From Spiroplasma chinense (lineage in GTDB: Bacteria; Bacillota_I; Bacilli_A; Mycoplasmatales; Mycoplasmataceae): a stretch of DNA of 64,000 nucleotides. The stretch covers positions 372,001-436,000 of the forward strand of contig NZ_CP043026.1 of NCBI RefSeq assembly GCF_008086545.1, in the 5' to 3' direction. The position numbers and the translations under genes are program-made. Under the pieces are notes generated by a model. That model worked only from the letters and a program-made list of their open reading frames with translations, searched no databases and was not told the DNA's origin. Of this stretch, positions 32,022 to 41,711 are shown one piece after another; the stretch's first letter is position 1; every line of letters begins with the position of its first letter.

Positions 32022-32975
32022 ATGGCTAAAGCATTTACAATAGATTTAGGAGCAACTTCTGCAAAATGTGCTTTTTTTGATAACGATAAAGTTATTGCAA
32101 AATTTACATTTAGTACAAATCCAAGAGAAAACCTATTAGAAAACATAGGTAAAGAAGCAAGAGAAGTTGCTGAAAAAAATAACATTGATATGGATAATTT
32201 AGACTTTATAGGAATTGCAGTTTGTGGTATTGTTGACAATGCAGAGGGTAAAGTTATCTATTCAACAAACTTAGGTTGAAGAGATTATCCTGTTAAAGAA
32301 GAAATGACAAGAATATTTAAAAATGAAAAAGTTGTAGTATTGAATGATGCAAAAGCTGCAACGTTTGGTGAATGAAGTAAAGGGTTAAAAAAAGTACCTG
32401 ATTCAATGGCTTTATTTACAATAGGAACTGGTGTTGGTGGAGGAGCTATCTTCAACGGGCGACTAGTTTTTGGAGATAACACTGGACTTCCAAGTGAACC
32501 TGGACATGGTGGTGGATTCCAAGATGAAATCCAATGTGGTTGTGGATTAAAAGGATGTATAGAACCTATTTCATCTGCTTCAGGAATTGAAAGAGAATTA
32601 ATAGCAAAAGCTAAAGTTTCAACTGGACCTCTAGGCGAAAGATATCAAAAATTAGGAGATAATATGCATATTAAAGATATTGCAGATTTATTCCAAGAAA
32701 AAGATAAAGATGTAATTGCTGTGTTCTACAAAGCTTTAGAACCATTAGCAAAAATAATTTCTGTGATTATTCACTTCTTTGATGTGTCTATGATAGTTAT
32801 TGGTGGAGGACCTTCAAATTTAGGAAAACCATTATTAGATCTATTGAAAAAACAAGCAGCAAATTATGTTTTACCAGATTTCTATGAACGTTTAAACATT
32901 GTTCAAGCTTCATTAAGCGATTTAGTTGGAGCTTGAGGTGTTTATGAATACGGTAAAGCTGAACTGAAATTCTAA
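32022..32975 (+). CDS. ROK-family sugar kinase
   Basis: Encodes 317 residues. ROK kinases phosphorylate glucose, N-acetylmannosamine and similar sugars. Seen: the N-terminal phosphate loop D-L-G-A-T-S-A-K, catalytic Asp in L-N-D-A-K-A-A, G-T-G-V-G-G-G-A, and the zinc-binding cysteine set C-G-C-G-L-K-G-C-I-E with the His in G-H-G-G-G-F. TGA Trp codons split it in the standard code. It sits between the PTS IIA and IIC genes, so it probably phosphorylates the free sugar released from an imported disaccharide; glucose is the default guess. Confidence 0.92.
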
Positions 32976-32981
32976 AAAAAT

Positions 32982-33004
32982 AAAACAAAATGTTTTGTTT
33001 TTTT
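32982..33004 (+). terminator. Weak AT-rich terminator
   Basis: AAACAAAA and TTTTGTTT arms with a minimal loop, then T. It may reduce rather than stop transcription into the lipoprotein and IIC genes. Confidence 0.5.
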
Positions 33005-33054
33005 ATTTGTAAAGTTTAATTTATTTATATAAAATTTAGATAGTGAGGTTAATT

Positions 33055-33996
33055 ATGAAAAGAATGCTAAGTTTATTAGGGTCACTTCTTTTATCAGCTA
33101 ACATTGCAGTGGTTTCTGCAAATGTTGTTTCGTGTGAAGGAAGATACTCAAGACAAATAAATAATATTGTAAATAATGATAGAGAAATATATTTTGGTAA
33201 AAAACAATATGATTGAAGAGACATAAAAGAAAAAGATGGTACTTATCAATTGATAGCTAAAAATACACAATATTTTGACGACATAGCAAAAGAACCTCAA
33301 AAGTTTTATGATTTCACAAAAACAGTTTTAAAAGATTATGAAGAAGCAAACACTTGATTTGAATCACTAATAGCTGGAAATAAATTGTCTGCATGAAAAA
33401 CAATAGTTCTAAGAGATGATCAAGAAATAGGAAATACATCATTTGAATTGAACTATGAGTTGGAAAATGAAATATTAGATTTTCTTGAAGATGAAATTAT
33501 TACACCAGAATTTCAAGTTAATATTGCAAAATTGGCAGTAGCTAAAAAAGCATATACTTTGTTAATGGAAATTAAAAGTTATACTGAAAAAATTTCAGCA
33601 AATATAATTGGTGACGAAGAGGGAAGTTTGACTTCAAGAAACGAATGAGAAATAACTACTTTAATAAAGAAATCAGAAGTAAGTCTTGAAAGAAGTTTAT
33701 TTGTACCTCTTTTTAAAACAATTAGTTTAGGGGTAATTAAATCTAGAGGAACAAGTCAAACTAAAATTAAGTTTGACCCAAGATTAGTTAGATACTTACA
33801 ACCAGGAACGTTTGATGTTGAAGGAATTAAAGATGCTTATGATGATTTCCCTGGTAAAGAGGGCGACGAGGATTATATTAATGAAAGTGAATTATTCAAC
33901 TATGCTGTTGCTTATAACAACTTAATTGAGAAAGTTTCGTTATTTGCATACGGAAAAAATACTGTAAGTGATATTGTTAAGGAAATAGGAGACTAA
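33055..33996 (+). CDS. Lipoprotein of the PTS locus
   Basis: Encodes 313 residues. The signal peptide ends with lipobox V-V-S-C near residue 27, so it is lipid-anchored outside the membrane. The mature part is helical and acidic, with no recognised domain. Five TGA Trp codons occur. It is placed between ROK kinase and PTS IIC, five bases before IIC, which suggests a role in delivering or binding the sugar outside the cell. GAGG precedes the ATG. Confidence 0.8.
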
Positions 33997-34001
33997 TAAA
34001 T

Positions 34002-36188
34002 ATGGAAAAATATGCTAAATTCCCAGAGATAAATAGTCTCTACAATACAATTATTCAAAATAAACAAACTTACAAGAAAAATACTCAAGATATAAAAGAA
34101 TCTAGAAAAATTTTGTCTGCAAAAAAACATAAAGCAAAAGATATCAAACATCATTTTAAAAAAATTATGCATGGTAAAATTAATGAACTTAAAAATGAAT
34201 TCAACATTAATTTAACTGGATCTAAATATGTAAAAAATGATATTGATGCTATGTATGAAAAATACAACAATGAAGTAACTCTATTAAAACAAAGTTATAA
34301 AGAAAAAACAGAGTTAAGAGTTAATAAAGCAAATGATGAGATTAAATCAATTGAATCTGCTATTAAAGTTATGAAAGAAAAAAACAAAGCTCTTTCAATC
34401 AAAAACAAAGAATTAAAAATTACTATCAAAGATAAGTGAACACAACTTGAATCAGTAAGAAATGAAAAAGATATCGAACTAAAAAACGATGTAGTCGTTG
34501 CTGCGAAAATTTTTGCTGATAAAAAAGCAGAATTTAAGCAGAAATATATTGATGATAGAAACAAAATGATTGAAGAATTTAAAGTTGAAAACCCTGAAAT
34601 AAAGAATTTCAATTCAATTTTAAGAAAGCAAACTAAATCAAGATTAAAACCATTTAAAAGCGACGATGAGCGCAAAGTTTATGAATTAACAGTGGCTCTT
34701 AATCAGTTGGCGATTCAATTTAAAAACAAAGTATCTTTCCAAAAGAAAATGTTTAGAGATACTAAACTTGAAGTTAGATACAACAAAGGAAAAGGTAAAC
34801 CTCTTTCATTTAAAGTGTTTATTGATAACACAACAAAAGCTGCAGGAGCATTTTCAAATAATAAATTTATTTCTGCTTTAAGAGGAGGTTTCTTCTCAAT
34901 TATGCCTTTGGTTATAGTTGGTGCTGCCTTTATTCTTATAAATAACATTATCTTATCTGCTGCAAACGGAGGATTATTCAACTTCTTTGTAATGGATATA
35001 GATTCATTAAATGTTTTAAACCAACTAAAATCAATTGGTGTTAACATTTGAAATGGTACATATGCATTTTATGCATTATTACTAGGAGCTGCAATTGCAT
35101 ATCATTTAGCACCATACTATAAAGTTAATAGTTGAGGGGCTGCTATGCTAACATGTGCGTCAATTGTTGTTATGAATACAACAATATTCTCAGACCTTAC
35201 TTCAATGGGAAGTTCTGGAATGTTTACTGCAATATTGGTAGCTTTCTTATCAACTGTTATTTATGGAAAAGCATCAGAAAATGAAAAACTAAAAATCAAA
35301 ATGCCTGAATCAGTACCTGATGGAGTGGCAAAATCATTTAATAACTTAATTCCTTATGCATTAGTTTTAATTATGTTCTCACTAATGGCATTTACAATTG
35401 CAGAAGTTGGACTGTTAATTGGAGATATTAAAATTGGAAATGAAGTTAGAACATTTAGTACATTCAACGAATTAATTGTTGTTGTTGTACAAAAACCTTT
35501 AGTTCATGCGGTTTCTGGATTTGGTGGAATGGTTACAATTGTATTCTTCTGACAAATTCTTTGATTTTTAGGAATTCACGCTTCTGGAATACTTTCACCA
35601 ATTGTAGAACCAATACAATTGACAGGACTTATCCAAAATCAAGAAGCACTAGCTATTGGAGCTGATCCAAAATATGTATTTACAAATCCATTTATGAATA
35701 ACTTTATTCACTTAGGTGGAACTGGGGGAACCATTGCTTTAATAATTGCTATATTTGTTTTCTCAAAAAGAAGTGATTGAAGAGCGATGGCAAAAATCAC
35801 AATAATACCTGCACTATTCTGTGTTAACGAACCTTTAATGTTTGGATTACCAATAGTATTGAACCCAATACTATTAATTCCATTTGTAATTGGACCGTTA
35901 ATAGCTGGAATGTTTGCTTACTTTGCAACAGTCACAGGTATGATGAGTTACACATCTGTAATTGTTCCATGGACAACCCCACCAATCATTGGAGGATTCT
36001 TATCCACAAAAGATGTCTGGGGTGGAATAGTTGCGCTGATTAACTTTGGAATATTGTTGAGCGTTTATACTCCATTTGTTTTACTTGCAAATAAACTTGA
36101 AAAACGCGAATTAATGACTAAATATAAAAATATTGATTTACCAGGAATGGTAATTCAAGACAAAATACAAACAAATATAATTGCTTAG
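34002..36188 (+). CDS. PTS IIC component with a long N-terminal helical extension
   Basis: Encodes 728 residues; ordinary lactose/cellobiose IIC proteins have about 430. Residues 1 to about 270 are soluble, very rich in Lys and Glu and look like a coiled coil. From about residue 273 the sequence is a membrane IIC domain with about ten hydrophobic segments, including H-A-S-G-I-L-S-P, N-P-F-M-N-N-F-I-H-L-G-G-T-G-G-T and P-A-L-F-C-V-N-E-P-L-M-F-G-L-P, the IIC sugar-site motifs. IIC takes the sugar across the membrane. The extension is probably cytosolic and may dock IIA, IIB or the kinase; I see no break, so it is one gene. Confidence 0.9.
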
Positions 36189-36196
36189 GAGGAAAA

Positions 36197-36490
36197 ATGA
36201 AAAAAATTTTACTAGCGTGCTCTGCTGGAATGAGTACATCAATTCTTGTGAAAAAAATGCTTGATGAAGCATTTGAGCAAGATATTGAAGTTGAAATTAA
36301 AGCAACTTCAGTATCAGAGGCAAAATTAATTGGAGATAATTGAGACATAGTTTTAATTGGACCACAAGTTGCATATGAATTAGATGGACTAAAAAGTGCA
36401 CTTACAAAACCAGTATTTACAATCGATCAAACTTTATATGCTAAAGCTGATGGACAAAAAGTTTTAGAATTTGCAATGTCAAATATCTAA
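36197..36490 (+). CDS. PTS lactose/cellobiose-type IIB component
   Basis: Encodes 97 residues. The phospho-accepting Cys8 is in L-A-C-S-A-G-M-S-T-S, the P-loop of this IIB class. It takes phosphate from IIA and gives it to the sugar in IIC. AGGAGG lies directly upstream, and it is eight bases from the IIC gene. It ends the IIA-to-IIB cluster; a terminator follows. Confidence 0.93.
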
Positions 36491-36500
36491 TAACAAACTT

Positions 36501-36527
36501 AAAAACTCTTGTAAAAGAGTTTTTTTT
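36501..36527 (+). terminator. Rho-independent terminator after PTS IIB
   Basis: AAAAACTCTT and AAGAGTTTTT arms with a short loop, then T. Confidence 0.8.
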
Positions 36528-36558
36528 ATTGTTAGAATATATCTAGAAAGAGGTAAAC

Positions 36559-37662
36559 ATGAAAAAGCAAATAGGTATTTCAATTTTCCCAGAACAATCT
36601 TCATTTGAAAAAGATAAAGAATATTTAGATAAAGCAAAAAAACTTGGATATAGTGTGGTTTTTACGAGTGTTTTGCATTTTGTAGGTCAAGAAAATGACA
36701 AACAAAAAGCAAATATGGTATTAAAATCACTTAAATATGCTAAAGAAATAGGTTTTTATACAATATTAGATGTAGAATATCTTTCAATGGAGTTAATTGG
36801 TATTTCTGTAAATGATGTAAGTAAATGTAAAGAATATGGGATTGATTGTTTACGTCTTGATTCACCAAGTTTACCTGCAGAAATTGCAAACATAACACAT
36901 AATAAAGCAAAAGTTGATATTCAACTTAATATGTCAAATAATGATAGCCTTATAGATAATGTAATGGATTATCAACCAATAAGATCAAGACTAAGTGGTT
37001 GTCATAACTTTTATCCCTTAAAATATACAGCTTTACCATTTGATTACTTTACTCAAGCAAACCAAAGATATTTAAAATATAGATTAAGTACAGCTGCATT
37101 TGTTGCAAGTCACAACGGAGAAATGACTTCAGCTGTTGGACAAAAAGAATTGCCAACTCTTGAAATGCAAAGAGATTTAGAAATTTCAACACAAGCAAAA
37201 ATCTTGTTCTATACTGATGAAATTGACACTGTTTTAATTGGAAATGCATATGCAACTGACCAAGAATTAGAACAATTGGCAAGTATAGATTTTGATGAAA
37301 TAACTTTTGATCTAAATTTACCAGAACAAGTAAGTGAAGTTGAAAAAAATATATTACTTTACCCTCACTTTAGAAGGGGAGATATTTGTGAGTTTTTTGT
37401 AAGATCAACTTTTTCAAGAGTTGAATTTAAAAACGAACAAGTAATTCCAAGACCTACTAAAAAAACTTTTAATGTAGGAGATATTGTAATAATTAATGAT
37501 AATGATAAAAAATATAAAGGTGAAGTTCATATAATATTGAAAAATGATTTTGAAAATGAAAATGAAAGATATAATTATGTTGGACAAATAAGTGAAAGTG
37601 AAATGTTTTTATTGAGTTTCATTAAACCTTGAACTCATTTTAGGTTTAAATTTATTCGGTAG
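36559..37662 (+). CDS. DUF871 protein, MupG-like 6-phospho-glycosidase
   Basis: Encodes 367 residues, normal for DUF871. The N-terminal TIM-barrel starts G-I-S-I-F-P-E, and the family segment G-C-H-N-F-Y-P-L is exact. The C-terminal domain holds H-F-R-R-G-D. A studied member, MupG, cuts MurNAc-6-phosphate from disaccharides after PTS uptake. Mollicutes lack a cell wall, so the substrate here may be another 6-phospho-disaccharide or scavenged wall sugar. It lies just after a terminator behind the lactose/cellobiose PTS genes. The real stop (TAG 37660) lies past a TGA Trp. Confidence 0.85.
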
Positions 37663-37728
37663 TTTTAAAACTAAAAATATAATATAAAACTATAAAGTCT
37701 ATCAAGTAGACGTTAAACTGGAGGAAAC

Positions 37729-39390
37729 ATGAACGTATTAGTAAATAAAATTTCAAATGTATTTGAAAACATAATTAAAGAAAATAACATTGTTGGAGAA
37801 ATTCAAATCGAAAGACCTAGAGAAGAAAATAATGGTGATTTTTCAACAAACTTTGCTTTAATAAACTCAAAAAACAATAATACAAATCCAAGAGAACTTG
37901 CTCAAAAATTAGTAGAATGTCTTTCTAAAGAAGAGATATTTGAAAAAGTTGAAATGGCAGGACCTGGATTTATAAACATGACAATAAAAAACAACCTTTT
38001 AAATGAAGTTGTTGCAGAAGTTTTAAATAAAAAAGAAAACTTTGGTAAATCAGAAACAAAAAACTTTAAATATAATCTTGAATTGGTTTCTGCAAATCCA
38101 ACAGGTTACTTACATGTTGGACATGCAAGAAATGGGGCAATTGGAGATTCAGTTGCAAAAATTTTAAGATTTGCAGGTTATGATGTAGAAACTGAATACT
38201 ACACAAATGATGCTGGTAATCAAATTAACATCAGTGCTTCAACTTTATTTTTCCATTACAAAGAGTTATTAAACTCACCAGTTAATAAACCAGATGAAAT
38301 GTATGGTGGAGATATGTACATTGAAATAGCAAAACAGTTTATTGATAAATATGGAGATAAATTTATTACTTTTGATATTGTAGATAACAAAATTAACGAT
38401 ACAGAAACACATAACTTATTTAAAAAAGAATCAATCGAGTTATTTATGACTGAAATTAAAAAACAATTAAATGACTTTGGTGTTGATATTGAACTTTATA
38501 CAAGCGAAGCTGAAATGTATAAAAACAATCAAATTGAAAAAATGCTTGAAAGTTACAAAGAAAGTGGAAGTACTTATGAAAAAGAAGAAGCTCTTTGATT
38601 AAGAACTACAGATTACGGTGATGATAAGGACAGAGTTCTTATAAAATCTAATGGAGATTATACTTACATAACACCAGATCTTGCAAACCACGATGTTAGA
38701 TTTAAAAGAAGTAAATCTGACAAATACATCAACTTTTGAGGTGGAGACCACCATGGATACATCATTAGAATGAACGCTGGACTTGCACTTCTAGGACACA
38801 AAAAAGGTATTTTAGAAATTGATATGATTCAAATGGTTAGACTAATTAAAGATGGTCAAGAATATAAAATGTCAAAAAGAAAAGGGACAGCTGTTTGATT
38901 AATTGATTTACTTGAAATGGTTGGAAAAGACTCATTAAGATATATGTTACTTTCTAAAACACCATCAAGTCATATGGACTTTGATATTGATATTGCATAT
39001 CAAAAAAACAGTACTAACCCTGTATTTTATGCTCAATATGCAACTGCAAGATGTAATAAAATCATCTTAAAAGCAGAAGAAAATAATATTGATTTAAATG
39101 GTGTTAAAATTACTGATTTAACAAGTGAAAAAGAAAAACAATTAATTATTCTTTTAGATTCATTTAATAAAACTGTAGAATATGCTGCATCTTCAAGATT
39201 GCCAAATATTATTACAGATTATATTCAAAACATAGCTAAAAGATTCCATTCATATTATGCAGATTCAAAAATATTTGATTTAGATAATATAGAATTGACA
39301 AAACAAAGAGTTCTTTTAACAAAAGCAATTTTCCAAGTACTTTCAAATGCATTTGGATTAATTGGGATTGAAGTTATAAAGGAAATGTAA
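37729..39390 (+). CDS. argS: Arginyl-tRNA synthetase
   Basis: Encodes 553 residues, as usual. Class I motifs: H-V-G-H-A-R-N-G (HIGH) and Y-K-M-S-K-R-K-G (KMSK). The N-terminal Add1 domain and the C-terminal DALR anticodon domain ([11 protein letters not shown] then the all-helical end) are both recognisable. Three TGA Trp codons cut it in the standard code. GGAGGAA precedes the ATG. Single-gene unit closed by a strong terminator. Confidence 0.97.
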
Positions 39391-39391
39391 A

Positions 39392-39418
39392 AAAACCCGT
39401 TTCAAACGGGTTTTTTTA
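39392..39418. terminator. Bidirectional terminator between argS and a convergent lipoprotein gene
   Basis: AACCCGTTT and AAACGGGTT arms with a one-base loop, T run on the forward strand and A run in front. It also contains the stop codon of the reverse-strand gene, so it serves both. Confidence 0.9.
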
Positions 39419-40393
39419 TTTGCTTAGTACTATATCTCTAAAGCTACTTAATTTATTATATTTATATTTAGTTCCTAAATCTTGATTCGAAATAAATCAA
39501 GATTTTTTTGCATTATCTGTTGTGTGATTAAAATCCTCTTCATCTCTAGAATGGTCTGTTGTGACACCTACAAATCACTTGTCTTTATCAAGTGAAAAAT
39601 AATAGTTTATTCATTTTGCATAAACTTCAACGATTTTATCTAAAACAGCATCATCTATTTCGTTATCTGTTTGATAACTAAATTCTCCATGATGGAGATC
39701 ATCTCAAACTGTATCATAATGGAAAATAAAGTTAAAATCTTGGTCAATGGCTTTTATGGACCTATTTTCATTTTCTTTCATTGCATTTTCGTAAATAAAA
39801 TCAGTATAAGTTTGTGCTTCTTCTAAATTCTTTAGTTTATCTTTGAATGGATTGTTATCTGAAGTTTTATCTGATAATGATGATAAATTATAGCCCTCAT
39901 TTTCTTTTAAAGCTGAGTCTGCATCAAATTGATCATCTAATGCATTGTTGACATCTCTATCTAAAACTCCTCATGTCATATTATTGTTATTTGTATATGA
40001 GTTTGGATTCATTGCAAATCAATTATAAAAAGCAGCATTTTTGCTATCTTTATACTTTGCTTTCACTTTTGAAAAGATATCTTCTCCGCTTTTTTTAGGA
40101 TTTCCATTAGAGTCTGTAACTTCATATTGAGAACCGTATAAAACAGTTCTTCAAGCATTTCCAGAATCTACAACGCTAGTTTCAAACTCTTTACTGTCAA
40201 AAACTAAATTTTCTTGTGCATTTTCATTTAATAATGGCATAACTTTTGTTTGTAAAGTTTGGTAATCCAAACCATCCAAACCTAATAAAATAAAATTCTT
40301 TATTTCGTTATTTACATTAGGTTTAGGTGTTCCACAAGAAGCTACCACTAAAGTTAAAGATAAAGTTGGTATTAAAAGTAATTTCTTTTTCAT
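39416..40393 (-). CDS. Alkaline-phosphatase-superfamily lipoprotein
   Basis: Encodes 325 residues with many TGA Trp codons. The signal peptide M-K-K-K-L-L-L-I-P-T ends in lipobox V-A-S-C near residue 20, so it is on the cell surface. The mature protein starts with I-L-L-G-L-D-G-L-D (first metal Asp). D-S-G-N-A-W-R-T-V-L-Y-G (nucleophile Ser region), H-Y-D-T-V-W-D-D-L-H-H (Asp and His) and V-T-T-D-H-S (Asp-His) follow. These are the metal-site pattern of phosphatases, phosphodiesterases and sulfatases. The exact substrate cannot be told; a phosphate- or sulfate-ester on host glycans or lipids is possible. GAGGAG precedes the ATG at 40393. Confidence 0.75.
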
Positions 40394-40427
40394 AATATTC
40401 TCCTCAAACGTTTTTAAACATATAAAG

Positions 40428-40433
40428 ATTATA
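40428..40433 (-). promoter_or_regulatory. -10 box of the phosphatase-like lipoprotein gene
   Basis: TATAAT on the reverse strand. The expected -35 position falls at 40451-40456, directly beside the 16-base T/A tract at 40456-40471. Confidence 0.5.
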
Positions 40434-40455
40434 GTATTTAATTTAAAGACTTGCA

Positions 40456-40471
40456 TTTTTTTTTTTTTTTT
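40456..40471. repeat. Homopolymer of 16 T between divergent surface genes
   Basis: Sixteen T in a row (A on the other strand) in the 127-base gap between the phosphatase-like lipoprotein and the surface operon starting at 40521. Such tracts change length easily during replication. Confidence 0.95.
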
Positions 40472-40520
40472 GTAAACTCTATATGTATTTTGTGTTTAGG
40501 GGAAAAGGAAATTTTTAAAA

Positions 40521-41708
40521 ATGAAAAGGCTTACAAGGAAATTAATGCTAACTTTATTGGTTGGTGCAACAACAACAGCTTCGGCAGGTGTTGTTTTAGT
40601 AAAAAATAATAAAAGTATTTTGGATTTAAACAGAATAAATATCGGCAACTATTTAAATGAAGAAAAAATACTAAGTTCAATATCAAAATTGACCTATGAC
40701 GACATTAATACCAAGGAGTCAAATGGTTTAACAAGCAATTTAGAATTAAGTTTTAAGTCTATAATATCAAGACTTATGAATTTTAAAACTTTTAACTCTA
40801 AATTTTTTTATGGAAAAATTGATGAAAATTCAAGTTTCGAAACTAAAAGTGAAAACTTTATAACTTTCGATTCTCAGTCACCAAATAATGCAATATACTT
40901 TTTCACAATAGAAGTATCAATTCCCAAAAATATAGTTTCAGATTTTTATGGAACAACATATATAACTATTGATTTAAGACCAGATTTTTCTGGGTTAGAA
41001 AAAATATATATAAATTCAAAAAATAAACCAACAAGTAATAGTGATTTTTTAAATAAGCTTAAATTGTTTACAAAAAATAAAATAACAATTAAAAAATTCA
41101 GAGAACAATATACTAACTTTGAAATATCTGATGACTTTATAGATTTAGACTTTTCTTCAATAGATAAATTTAAAATTGATTCTGAATATGATGTTTTAAA
41201 AACCGATGCTTTAGATTCACTTTCAAATAAACAAAAAGCAAGGTTATTTAAAATAGGTGAAGATAAACAAATAGAATTTATTGAAGGTTTGATTTTAGGT
41301 GAAGACAATAAATTAGATGCAAGTAATTGACCAAATGAAGTAAATGGTAAATTAGAAGACTATTGACCAATAAATACAAAAGAAAATAGAGCTAAGTTAG
41401 ATGACAAATTAATAGATTGATTAGAGCCTCTTAAAAATACAGTTCTAGATAAAATTAAAAAAACCTATAATGCTGAAAGTCTCGCAATCGAGGATATCAA
41501 TAAATTAAAATTTGGCATTTTGGTAAGTAATAAAGCTGTGGATTTAGAAACAGTAACGATTGGCGAATTGAGTAAACACATTTCTGATAGAGAAAAAGAC
41601 AAAAAATGAGCGATAATTTCAATAACTGATTCAGAAAGTTACAAATTACAAATTAAAGAAGGGGTAGAAAGCGTAAAAATGCATTTTGATGTATTTTTTG
41701 AGGATTAG
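40521..41708 (+). CDS. Exported or membrane-anchored protein, first gene of surface operon
   Basis: Encodes 395 residues with TGA Trp codons in the last third. The start M-K-R-L-T-R-K-L-M-L is a signal sequence with a hydrophobic core ending near residue 28. There is no Cys for lipidation, so it may be secreted or stay anchored. The mature part is Lys/Asp-rich with short strand-helix alternation; no domain recognised. AAAGGAA is the ribosome site. The next gene starts three bases after its stop. Confidence 0.75.
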
Positions 41709-41711
41709 AAA

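Noticed and set aside
34295-35047. Reverse-strand frames of 110-126 residues inside the IIC gene
   Set aside because: Opposite a continuous 728-codon forward gene with IIC motifs; Ser/Phe-rich shadows.
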